DNA from: Amyelois transitella | Lineage: Eukaryota; Arthropoda; Insecta; Lepidoptera; Pyralidae | NCBI RefSeq assembly: GCF_032362555.1 | Contig: NC_083527.1 | Location: 6,944,001-7,008,000 of the forward strand | Direction of reading: 5' to 3' | DNA: 64,000 nt | In this document: piece after piece, positions 1 through 9,700 of the stretch | Layout: the number at the start of each line of letters is the position of its first letter | How positions within the stretch are numbered: position 1 is the stretch's first letter | Program-made: the position numbers and the translations under genes | Notes under the pieces: model-generated | Told to the model about the DNA's origin: nothing | The model's input: only the letters and a program-made list of their open reading frames with translations | Databases searched by the model: none

Positions 1-2
1 AT

Positions 3-89
3 TGTGTTCTGAAGAATCTAGTTGAGCAGTATGCGGGACCCTGGAATAGAAAATATGATATTGTTACAAATAATTTAAATATAAATTAA
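3..89 (+). CDS. Possible C-terminal end of an unidentified gene (partial)
   Basis: An open frame enters from the left edge at base 3 and stops at the TAA at 87-89, giving 28 residues ending YDIVTNNLNIN. Its first part has a balanced amino-acid mix (VEQYAGPWNRKYD) unlike the low-complexity text around it, which suggests the last exon of a + strand gene lying mostly outside the window. No acceptor can be judged because the exon start is missing. I do not recognise the family; chance openness of a short frame is a real alternative. Confidence 0.3.
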   Translation, partial: CVLKNLVEQYAGPWNRKYDIVTNNLNIN

Positions 90-1216
90 ATTTTAAGCCT
101 TTTGATTTACTTTTACAATTTGAGCAGGCTAATGTAGGTGCTACAAACCTGCCTAACCATCATGAAAGTTAAAAATTGATGAAAGTGCTTTTTCCTTGGT
201 TAGTTCTACTCGTAATGTTATATTTTTTATAACATAATACATTCATAACATGATTATGTTATATATTCTAGACTTGTAGGGGGGTAATTTAGAGTAAAAA
301 AGTGTTACTTCCCTATGAGCAGAATGTGGCATAGACAAACACACACACTGCACTTTGAGAAGTGTTATTATGGCGCCGTTTTGGTGAACATAGCTGTATG
401 TAACTAACTATGTCTTCATCTTGGCGCTCACCTTCATTACACAGTGTTTAAAATGGAAATAAGACTTAAAAACTTCAGTTGTAAATGGAAGATAATATTT
501 TGTTTTTCAAATCTTTACCTTATCCATTAATTTGTGGTTTCTTGGCTTTTTGGAAGTAAGGGCACTCTGCTTCTCCAAGGAGTGGAATTTAAAAGCTAAA
601 TCAGTACGCGTGAGAAGCCTCCAGCTCAGGCTTTGGACATAGGCAGACCTATGTCCTAACGCAACATCTGTAGTAGATGAAACATTTCAATGTTTTTGTG
701 TTTCGTCCCAACGTGTAAGTGAACATAACCTCAAAAAACGAAGATGTGCCTTCACCTATGTTCGTTACTGAGGTAGGTAATTACAATATTAGTCAATACT
801 CTGCGATTTTTCGATTGTGATACTGAATAAATTACGATTCGGTAGATTGAAGGTAACGGCAAAGACAATTGAGATTACCTATCGTTGAGTTATATTAAAC
901 AAGAAAGAAGCAACCTGAGGAAGCGACAGAAGAGTAAGTGTTAAATGACAATGACATAACATTAATTGATTCAGTTGAGTTGACATTGACATTAGGTAGG
1001 TGTAAGTTATGTAGGTACTCCATGCACAGATTGATCATTGATAATTGAAATTACCCTTCTGTGTAAAGTAATGGGTGACACACAGCCGAATATAGTAAGT
1101 ATAAAAGTAAGATCGTTGCTTCTTTACAACCAATCTGAAATAATACTCTAGGATAGTCTCAGCTCGAACTAGTCGATCGCTACTGCATCCAGTATTTTTT
1201 TATTCTTATAATTCTT

Positions 1217-1380
1217 TTTTTTTAGATGGGCCAGCAACCTGTCGCTATTTGAATATCAATTCCACCATTAAGCCATGCAGCTGAGCGTTGCCTTCAGTCT
1301 TATCGAGACTGTTGGCTCTCCCTACCCTGTACCTTAACAGGGTATTTTATTACAGACGTGATTATGACGTGAAGGTCACT
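1217..1380 (+). mobile_element. Rep-A fragment
   Basis: Starts inside the element at the 'gatgggccagcaacctgtc' block and runs to 'acgtgattatga'. The 5' third and the TATG tail are missing, and the copy is diverged compared with those at 16-20 kb. Confidence 0.7.
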
Positions 1381-2017
1381 CTACGAATCTAACTGTAATC
1401 AATTTGTTATTATTTATAAAACCACCTTCTAATTATATTTTTTAGCTTGACCAGAAATGTAGTATATCTGTCAATTAAGACCAAACTTGTTAATTTTAAA
1501 TAGCAACACCAAATAATTATGTCATATTGAGATAATGGTTAGTGAGGTAATTTGATAATAGGGCACTAATATCAAATATAAACAGTCTTAGGAGATGTAA
1601 ATAAGAATCTTAAGTAATAAAAAAGCCATAAACTAACACGACTGATCACGATAAGCTTATTGTAATTTTTACTTATTTTAATTATTGCCAGCTCAATATT
1701 TAATTTCACTTGCAATATGGCATTTAATAACTGAACATTTTCTTCAGGATCTTTTAAACTACATTGGATTTCTTGTGACTGATGAGGACGGCTATCAAAT
1801 TGTTATTACTTCAAGTAAGATACGATGGGAGTAGATGGAATAAAGGAAATAAACGCAACACGCAAAACAATTTAGATTCGCTACATAAGAATAGATTTTT
1901 ATGACCTCAAGACAATTAACATTTATAAAAACAGGACGAAAATCATCAATATTATAACGAAAACATGCATAAATACTGCATAAGTAATACTATAGAATAC
2001 ACTTAAATAACATAAAA

Positions 2018-2023
2018 TTTATT
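2018..2023 (-). terminator. Polyadenylation signal of TRAPPC2L
   Basis: AATAAA on the minus strand (tttatt on +), about 30 bases after the TAA of the TRAPPC2L frame. Confidence 0.6.
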
Positions 2024-2053
2024 TAAATAGGTAAGCATAACTTAGTCTAAATT

Positions 2054-3525
2054 TTAAACATTGTTTAACATTAAACTCTTGACTTGCTTGTCGAATTTCC
2101 TGAAAAAAAAAACAGTTATTTTAAGTGCGGTGATCTGCTTTAAATTAAACTTATGTACTATTTTGCCAAATCAATATGCTTACGCTGAAGTTATTTGATC
2201 ACCAGGTAAATGGAAAGGATTGCAAATAGCATCCGCGTAGAGAGCATGGAGTCTTCGTAAGGCTGTTCTTACTTCGGCATCTCTAATGTTACTTCCGCTT
2301 GGGGATATAGAACTTGTTACAAGAACGAGTTTTACTCTGGTGTTAGTGACATAACCATATCTGTGAAACAAAAATGGTTTAAATGTCTGAAAATGAGGCA
2401 AATGAAATGCTGCAAATGAGGCAGAAAACCTCAAAAGGCGCAAATATGTAGGTATCGGTAATACCTATACCTTTGAACCTTTTGGGGTGGAAACTCTGGG
2501 GCCGTGGGACCCATCTGCCCATCAGCTTTTCCGACAATTGTCGAAAAAGCTGATTGAGGTATCTCGTGACCGGAGGGCTGGAAATTATCTGGCTCAGAGA
2601 ATCAGCATTGCCATTCAAATTGGCAATGCTGCCAGCCTTCTAGGCACACTCCCGCATGTTGATGCTATGCGGGGACTGTACAATTTATAAATTAAATTTT
2701 AGTTTGTAGTCATCTTTTTTCTTTATTTTTATAAGTAGTTTTAGTTTTAAATTAATTAGTTTGTAAGTATCTTTTTTTCTTTCTTTTTATAAGTAGTTTT
2801 AGCTTTAGTTTTAATTTGATTTAATTATAATATTTATATAATTGTTAATATTATCTGAGATATTATTAGAAAAAGTTTAAATGTCTTAAAACATTAAGTA
2901 TACATCAATATAACATATACATCAATATAACATTCTTCTAAAACATGGATGGGAATAGCTATTATTGCTTAACTTACATTTTGTGTGTATCAGTAGAATA
3001 GAGTAATCCCAAATATAAGTCCCGTAAATCCGTACGTGCTGCATTGGCATTTGGTCCAGTAGTATTATTGTTCGTAGATGCTAATCGTTCCTCTAACGCA
3101 TCTAAAGCTGTGTGCACAAGCCATTGTCGAGATAGTTCATTATCAGTATTCGTGCTATTTCCAATTCCTCCAATGTATAGAGGAGAATTCTGTAAAACGG
3201 TTGAATTGTTACAAAAATAATATTAATTTACCTTAAAATTGGGGAAGTATTACAAAGTGTTTTGTCTATGCAACGTTAGACTCAAAACCATAGATCATAG
3301 CATAGACAGGAAGTAAATACAAAAATGACAAACGAAATAGTGATGATGTTGTACATTTTGAGGTAAACAGACTTTGGTCATTTAATCCTTATTTCAAGAT
3401 CGGGCAGTTGTGTTTCAATGTGTTGTAGTTCATTACAAATAATGGTTATCAAATTGGTGAATATTAAGTGAATATAATAAACAAAAACTTACATCTTTGC
3501 CAATAACGGCGACACAAACAGCCAT
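2054..3525 (-). CDS. TRAPPC2L: Trafficking protein particle complex subunit 2-like (TRAPPC2L)
   Basis: Four coding exons: 3525-3493, 3189-2978, 2360-2184 and 2099-2054, all with GT/AG introns and matching phases, giving 155 residues. The start MAVCVAVIGKD, the middle DLYLGLLYSTDTHKIYGYVTN, and the end (ALRRLHALYADAICNPFHLPGD, then KFDKQVKSLML) follow the TRAPPC2L family along its whole length, slightly longer than the human protein (about 140) because of an Asn/Thr-rich loop after residue 44. TRAPPC2L is a small longin-fold subunit of TRAPP complexes, which tether vesicles and activate Rab GTPases at the Golgi. Without the last 15-codon exon the frame would run into a false stop at 2180-2182; using the GTAAGC donor there restores the conserved tail. 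Intron 2 carries a LINE remnant. It is divergent from VHL. Confidence 0.93.
2487..2690 (+). mobile_element. LINE protein remnant in a TRAPPC2L intron
   Basis: A frame reads ETLGPWDPSAHQLFRQLSKK, then RAGNYLAQRISIAIQIGNAA and ASLLGTLPH. Text of this type follows reverse-transcriptase domains in many invertebrate non-LTR elements. It lies antisense inside the intron between TRAPPC2L exons 2 and 3. After its stop comes a T-rich stretch with a repeated 'ataagtagttttag' motif (about 2731 and 2789), probably the element's 3' UTR. Confidence 0.65.
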
Positions 3526-3751
3526 TGTTGTGCACAGAAAATCTTGACAGCACCGGAAGTGGGACCCTATAGGTAGTGCCGATCCTTGACATTTGTCGAC
3601 CTACATTTTTACGCTAAGCGCTAATTTTAAACTTTACGACAGTGTTTTGTGTGTTATGATTTATTTAACTACGTTGTAATTATTTTTAGTCATGGCGTGA
3701 TTATCCCATCAAATGTAGACATTTGGGTGTTTCTTGGCTTCCTCCGCAACA
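3526..3751. promoter_or_regulatory. Shared promoter of TRAPPC2L and VHL
   Basis: Only 226 bp separate the two start codons, which point away from each other, so both 5' UTRs and promoters must lie here. No clear TATA box; an out-of-frame ATG-GCG-TGA lies upstream of the VHL start, near 3692. Confidence 0.6.
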
Positions 3752-4255
3752 ATGCCAGGGAGCGATGAGTATTATTTGTACGAGACCAATGAAAAAGGCG
3801 AACAAGTTTTGGTGAAGTCTTTGAGATCTGAGAAGAAAGCGTATATTCGTTTTGTGAATCGTACTTCAAGGCCTGTGTCTGTTTGGTGGCGTGATTACAA
3901 CGGGCATAGACAACACTACGTTATAATGCCGCCAAATTCTTATTACAACACAGATACGTATATAAGTCACCCATGGGAGTTTACCGACGCCTGTACACAG
4001 GAGCGGTATGTTATTAATAACAAACAAATATTCCGGGCGCCAGAATGTATAGCTAATGTGCAGACGAGGACGACTTGGTACATTACAATTGGTGTGAGAT
4101 CCTTGCTAAGTACCGTAATGCTGTCGGTGGCTTCGAGACTGAATAATGTGGAACACGTAGATGCGTTAGGACTGCCAAAGATGCTGGCTAATGAACTGAA
4201 GAGTCTTGTAGATAAGTTGAGGACACAAGTGGTAATTAATCATGCAAGACGGTAA
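3752..4255 (+). CDS. VHL: von Hippel-Lindau tumour suppressor homologue
   Basis: Single-exon frame of 167 residues from the ATG at 3752; the frame extends upstream only through a TTG at 3734, which I did not use. Residues 28-110 match the VHL beta domain that binds hydroxylated HIF-alpha: AYIRFVNRTSRPVSVWW, Tyr56 in a QHYVIMPPN context, and His73-Pro-Trp75, which line up with the human pocket Tyr, His and Trp. The rest matches the alpha domain, including GLPKML. VHL is the substrate receptor of an elongin B/C-cullin 2 ubiquitin ligase and marks HIF-alpha for destruction in normal oxygen. The elongin C (BC) box lines up best as SLLSTVMLSV (117-126), with Val where most members have Cys. The human acidic N-terminal extension is absent, as usual in insects. 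Confidence 0.92.
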   Translation: MPGSDEYYLYETNEKGEQVLVKSLRSEKKAYIRFVNRTSRPVSVWWRDYNGHRQHYVIMPPNSYYNTDTYISHPWEFTDACTQERYVINNKQIFRAPECIANVQTRTTWYITIGVRSLLSTVMLSVASRLNNVEHVDALGLPKMLANELKSLVDKLRTQVVINHARR

Positions 4256-4321
4256 TATTAGTGTGTACATAGTTATCCAACAGTGGCCATCTTGAAAATA
4301 TTATGTGAGATTATTAACTAA

Positions 4322-4327
4322 AATAAA
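4322..4327 (+). terminator. Polyadenylation signal of VHL
   Basis: AATAAA 67 bases after the VHL stop codon. Confidence 0.55.
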
Positions 4328-4820
4328 TTTGTGAAAAATATTAATATTTCCCTAGACTGACATGAACATTTGTAGTGATTTGAATTGACTATACTATAAG
4401 TTTAAAAATATATTTGACATAATTTTAATAGAAATACTACTTTATGTTATTCAACTAGCTAATTAAATACCAATTAAGATAATGGTAATTTGATTATTAT
4501 TACACAAGTAACATGACTAATAACTTGATTTCTATTTGTAATAAGCTGGTTGTGCTCCTCCTGGGTCAAGGATTAAGAGGTTTATTCATGAACAAGTGTT
4601 ATGTCATATCTTCTCTTTCTATCTCTCTCATCTTTCCATGTTCCCAGTTGCACCCTCTGCCACAATGCTCAGGTCCTGGTGTCTGCTTACTCATATTTTT
4701 TCTTACACTTTGTCCAGTTCCCAGCCTCTTCAGTTTTAATACCATTCCATTCCACATATCTGGATAAATAAATACATAACAAAGATATAAACATAGAAAA
4801 AAGATATAATGCCTTGTCTA

Positions 4821-5061
4821 ATAAATATATATATACGGGACAAATTACACAGATTGAGTTAGCCTCGAAGTAAGTTTGACACTTGTGTTACGAGATACTA
4901 ACTCAACGATACTATATTTTATAATAAATACTTATATAGATAAACATCCAAGACCCAGGCCAATCAGAAAAAGTTCTTTTCTCATCATGCCCTGGCCGGG
5001 ATTCGAACCCGGGACCCCCGGTGTCACAGGCAAGCGTACTACCGCTGCGCCACAGAGGCCG
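4821..5061 (-). mobile_element. Rep-T, tRNA-derived SINE
   Basis: Read on the minus strand it begins GGCCTCTGTGGCGCAGCGGT (A-box region), has the B box GGTTCGAATCC about 35 bases on, then a tRNA-unrelated body ending in the AT-rich 'ttgtcccgtatat' tail. The tRNA-like part does not fold to a full tRNA with matched acceptor ends, so I call it a SINE rather than a tRNA gene. Confidence 0.8.
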
Positions 5062-5159
5062 TCAAATGTCTATGATAACCATACTGTTTGGAACATGTCT
5101 TCGCATACAGTTGCTAAAATATACCGATTATGTTAAAATTAAGTTAAAAATTCTGTACC

Positions 5160-5460
5160 CTGTGATGTCGTGTCGCTTCGATCTCCCCGCGCCCCTCCTC
5201 ACAGTCCGGGAGGCCTATAAAAGCCCACATACACACTCTAGCTCTTCCTTAGACCTTTGTTTAGCATTTACCAAGTAGCTCGCTATCCTCCAGCAGCTTT
5301 TTACTGGATCTCATGTTTCTAGCTAAACCCACGACCTCGCCTTAATTGAAAACTGGTCCATATAAAGATTGTCTTTATTCTATCAATATTTAATTATCTC
5401 TCATTTCTCTTACCTCCGACGTTTTACTAAAAAGCAACAACACCTTGTTCTTTTTGCAGA
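5160..5460 (+). promoter_or_regulatory. TATA-containing promoter or solo LTR candidate
   Basis: A GC-rich, pyrimidine-rich block leads to GGCCTATAAAAGCCC at about 5212-5226, followed by a C/T-rich leader and 'tataaagattgtctttattc' near 5360. TATA box plus leader plus polyadenylation-like motif within 300 bp resembles a solo LTR of a BEL or Gypsy element, but I could not fix the TG...CA ends or a target duplication. No coding frame follows. Confidence 0.35.
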
Positions 5461-5819
5461 ATATTTTCTGTGTTATTTTTATTGTATATTCAATCATGTA
5501 CCGTTACCCAAAATGGGTATGACGAATTTAGTGTGAATTTGGATAGGTTTATATACTGCTTACTATACAGATAAATACATTAATTATAAGAATATGTTTA
5601 TATTGCATTTATTTATGTCTACTACTGTTAATTTTTTTGTACTCAATAATCTATTTTTATTTCAATTTAATAAAAAAATTATGAAATGTTACTTTTGTAT
5701 TATATTTTTCCTCCAGGCATCAATTCTTGTTACATCCATACCATACCTCTCTGGACTTTTGAACTCAGGTCTGCATTACTCCCGTCTGACCTCGGGAACG
5801 TAAGCCATAATGAATCATG

Positions 5820-6780
5820 GTAAAAGCTGCACTCGATAAATGTATTATTTCCTCAGTCGCTTTCTACGACATCCAAAAAGATGCTGGGGAGGTAAAAGTG
5901 GTCCTATTCTATAGTCCCAGGTTCTAATTAGACATCTTGTAAGTATAATTATTCTTAAATAAGTTATCATTCATATGCTACGTAGTTTTAACGTCTGCTT
6001 ATTCAATCAGTTATGCGTACGACTTTGTAATGTCCATAGTTTCGAAATAATTATGATTTGATAAACAGCTTCCTGTAAAGTAGGTTTACTGTTACATTAT
6101 ACTGATAAATGATATCAGCTGCATGTATGTGATCTCATTATTTTCTCACCACCTATATTTCAAGTCGGTTATTATTAGGATGACGGATGGTTGGATATCT
6201 GCTTCAGAAAATAATTCCCGGTTAGTTGGATAGGGTACTTTTTATCTCGAAATTTTCACGGGAGCGTAGCCCCTACGGCCACATTCAGGCTGGATAACTA
6301 AATGACGGAACTGAGCTTCTTATAGTGACATCATACCAGGACAAGCTTGATAAACTTGTTCCATTACTCGCTTTCTACGTCATCTCGGACAGATTTAGTA
6401 CCGTTATGAAGATGTCTTCAGCATTCGTTCATTGTATGTTAAAAAATAAGGGTCAAGCCTATTTGAATAAAATGTAGAAGTTATTACGCATAGATCAAGA
6501 AAATATTTTATTTTAATGCAGCTAATATATATGTATGTAGATATATTTAAATATAATAATACAATATGTAATGTTTTAACCTTTATAATGTCAAAGTCTT
6601 TATGATATCAACGGATTTAAAAAAAAAGCTCCAAACTCTGGTATAAAAAAATAATTTATTGTAAAAAAAAAAACAAATCACATGGCTACCTTTATGATGT
6701 CAATGGATTAAAAAAAGGCTCCAACTCTGGTATAAAAAAATAATTTATTGTAAAAAAAAAAAAACAAATCACATGGCTAT
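5820..6780. other. Intergenic, no gene seen
   Basis: AT-rich. Contains a poor Rep-A scrap at about 5858-5930 and, at 6600-6775, the duplicated 3' UTR of the OSGIN-like gene. Confidence 0.5.
6744..6749 (-). terminator. Polyadenylation signal of the OSGIN-like gene
   Basis: AATAAA on the minus strand about 38 bases after the stop at 6787. A second copy lies about 95 bp further on, inside a tandem duplication. Confidence 0.5.
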
Positions 6781-6786
6781 GGCGAG

Positions 6787-9700
6787 TCAACGGGTGAATT
6801 TCTCCTTGTGTATATGTGCGACTATAGCTAGAGCGCCCCCGGGTATGAACCTGACGAAATTGTCAGCTGTCAGGGGGCCCAGCGCGTACAACCCTTTGGG
6901 TGCATTGATTAATTCGTGCGTACTTTTATCAACAGCTATAGGATTCCTACTGTCAACTGGTTTTTTCGGATCCACACCAAACCCAACACCGCTCGAATTA
7001 TTCGCGGGACATTCGCATATCACTTTGTCATCTTCAACGGTATTATTAACTTCGTTCTCCGACTTACTGATCAGGTTATTGCACGTACATTTACTCTCGT
7101 TCCTCTTTATGCAGTCTGGCAACACACATTTGCCGTCAGTGTTGCCATTAATCTCCGTGTAGTTCAGATATCGCGATTTGCAACTCTGTATGCTTTGTCC
7201 GAGGACAGATTTTAAGTAATGCCAGTGTTCTCTCAAGAAGCACTGTCTTCTTTCCGCTTCGATCTTCTTTTTCGCTTGCATTTCTGTGCATTTAATGCAA
7301 TCCGAGTCTAATTCAATGCAGTTAAGGTTGAAATTTGTTTGTAGAAAGAAGAGGTCCGGCTTTGAACCGATGAGAACGGTTATAATTGAAACGATGACTT
7401 CTGTCACTTCGTTCGTGACTAAGTTGAGGAGTTTGACCCTCTTGGGGCGCAGTGTGGGGTCCCTCCTGGGGTCCGTGGGCGGCGGGGCCTCCTCTGGGGT
7501 CACGTCCACTATCACGTGGTTGGGGTACGATTTGTAGTTGGGATAGTTGCCGTTTTCTCCGTCACACATCATCTTGTACACCTGCGGACAGAAATTTGAT
7601 GATTATGATGATGAGTGTGAATGGACAAATTGAAAATACATACATACCTACATATAATTGAATGATAAATTTAAATCGAAGATTTTAACTATTTATAGAT
7701 TCTAACTAATAATCATCATTCTTTAATTAATAAGTTGTTAAGAGTGCCGTGTAGTTGCCGGCACTATGCAATAGAATAGGACCACACCATCTCTTTCCCA
7801 TGGATGTCGTAAAAGGCGACTGACGGGTAGGTATACAAACTCAATTCTATCATTAAGCCAAACAGTTGAGTGTGGCCTATCAGTCATTTCAAGGCTGTTG
7901 GCTCTGTCCACCGCACAAGAGACATAGACGTGACTATATGTATGTATGTAAATAAATGAGAGAATTATGTTTCACTTCTAGGGCTAGCTTAGGTAGTAGG
8001 TTAAGGACCAACTTAATTTTCAATCATTTTCAGTATAAAAGAGGACTTTATAGCCAGCATTAACATAGCAGCCGTCTACCCCGCAAGGGATATAGACGTG
8101 ACCATATGTATGTATGTATGTAGCATTATGCTGTGGGGGTACCCTTTCGGGAACAGCATACTACACGTCTATTTTTGTACATAGGTATTTGACCGGGAAA
8201 GAAGCGTGTTTTTTATGTATGTGCTAGCGACCCGCCCCGGCTTCGCACGGGTGCAAAATTATAAATGTTATTATACATAAAAACCTTCCTCTTGAATCAC
8301 TCTACCTGTTACAAAAAACCGCATCAAAATCCGTTGCGCAATTTTAAAGATTTAAGCATACAGACAAACAGACTAAAATAGCGACTTTGTTTTATACTAT
8401 GTAGTGATGTATTTTTAATAGAATAGATTATTTTTCAAAATTGTATACAAGGTACCACATATTGACGTCACATAACTTAAATCCAATTATAACCACCACC
8501 GCTTCCAAAGCGCGCGTGTAGAAGGAGCGGCGGAACAAACTACACTAATGAATGTCAACACCCACCTGGCAGTAGTCGGGGTAGGCGCGCGGCGAGAGGC
8601 GCGCAAACAAAGTCGCTATTTTAGTATGTTTGTCTGTATGCTTAAATCTTTAAAATTACTCAACGGATTTTGATGCGGTTTTTTGTAACAGGTAGAGTGA
8701 TTCAAGAGGAAGGTTTTTTTATGTAGATATAATAACATTTATAATTTTGCACCCGTGCGAAGCCGGGGCGGGTCGCTAGTCACATAACTTAAATCTAATA
8801 GTGTAGATGATTTTTAAATTTATTTATTTTTTTGACATTTGAATTCTACATTATTTTTGACATTTGACATTAGAATGTTATTATATTATACATTTGGGCT
8901 TGGTAATTAATTGTATAGATTTTTAATTTTTGTATGTAATGATTTTTTTCTTTCGAATGCTGTATGTATGTTGTTTCTGAAATAAATTGAATTGAATTAT
9001 AACTACTACAGCTTCCAAAGCGCGCGTGTAGAAGGAGCGGCGGAACAAACTACACTTGAAGTCGGTTTTAATAGATTATAATAGAATACATTTATTTTCA
9101 AAATTGGATACAACAAGATAATATCACTTATTGACGTCACATCACTTAAACCCAATTATAACTACCACAACTACTACCGTTTCGCGTGTGTAGAAGGAGC
9201 GGCGGAACAAACTACACTAATGAATGTCAACACCCACCTGGCAGTAGTCGGGGTAGGCGCGCGGCGAGAGGCGCGCAAACAAAGTCGCTATTTTAGTCTG
9301 TTCGTCTCTATGCTTAAATCTTTAAAATTACTCAACGGATTTTGATGCGGTTTTGTGTAACAGGTAGAGTGATTCAAGAGGACGGTTTTTTTTTATGTAT
9401 AACAACATTTATAATTTTGCACCCGTGCGAAGCCGGGGCGGGTCGCTAGTCACATAACAAAAATCTAATAGTGTAGATGATTTTTAAATTTATTAATTTT
9501 TTTGACATTTGAATTCTACATTATTTTTGACATTTGATATTAGAATGTTATTATATTATATTTGGGTTTGGTAATTAATTGTATAGATTTTTGTTTATAA
9601 ACGATGACCTGTATACTGTACATTAAGGATGCAATAAATAAATTGAATTGAATTGAATTAATTTTTGTATGTAATGAATTTTTTCTTTCGAATGCTGTAT

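Larger units (their letters stand above)
90..2053. other. Intergenic, AT-rich, one Rep-A fragment
   Basis: No coding exon seen. It holds a 5'-truncated Rep-A copy near 1217-1380. The stretch 950-1010 has several short variants of a TGACATT motif, which could be regulatory or chance. Confidence 0.5.
8461..9129. repeat. First unit of a ~669-bp tandem duplication
   Basis: Rep-X text, 39 bp of OSGIN exon 9811-9959 with its splice donor, a Rep-D copy, then an AT-rich filler ending in GAATT repeats. The same order starts again at 9130. Confidence 0.75.

Noticed and set aside
2180-2443. TRAPPC2L ending at 2180
   Set aside because: The apparent stop lies in a GTAAGC donor; the next exon at 2099-2054 supplies the conserved C-terminus.
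3734-3751. TTG start for VHL
   Set aside because: An ATG follows six codons later; non-ATG starts need evidence that is not here.
4986-5061. tRNA gene (also 13533, 18470 and 27690)
   Set aside because: The A and B boxes are good but each is followed by the same 150-bp body and tail; ends do not pair as an acceptor stem. They are SINEs.
6773-7162. 129-codon + strand frame
   Set aside because: Antisense of the last OSGIN exon.
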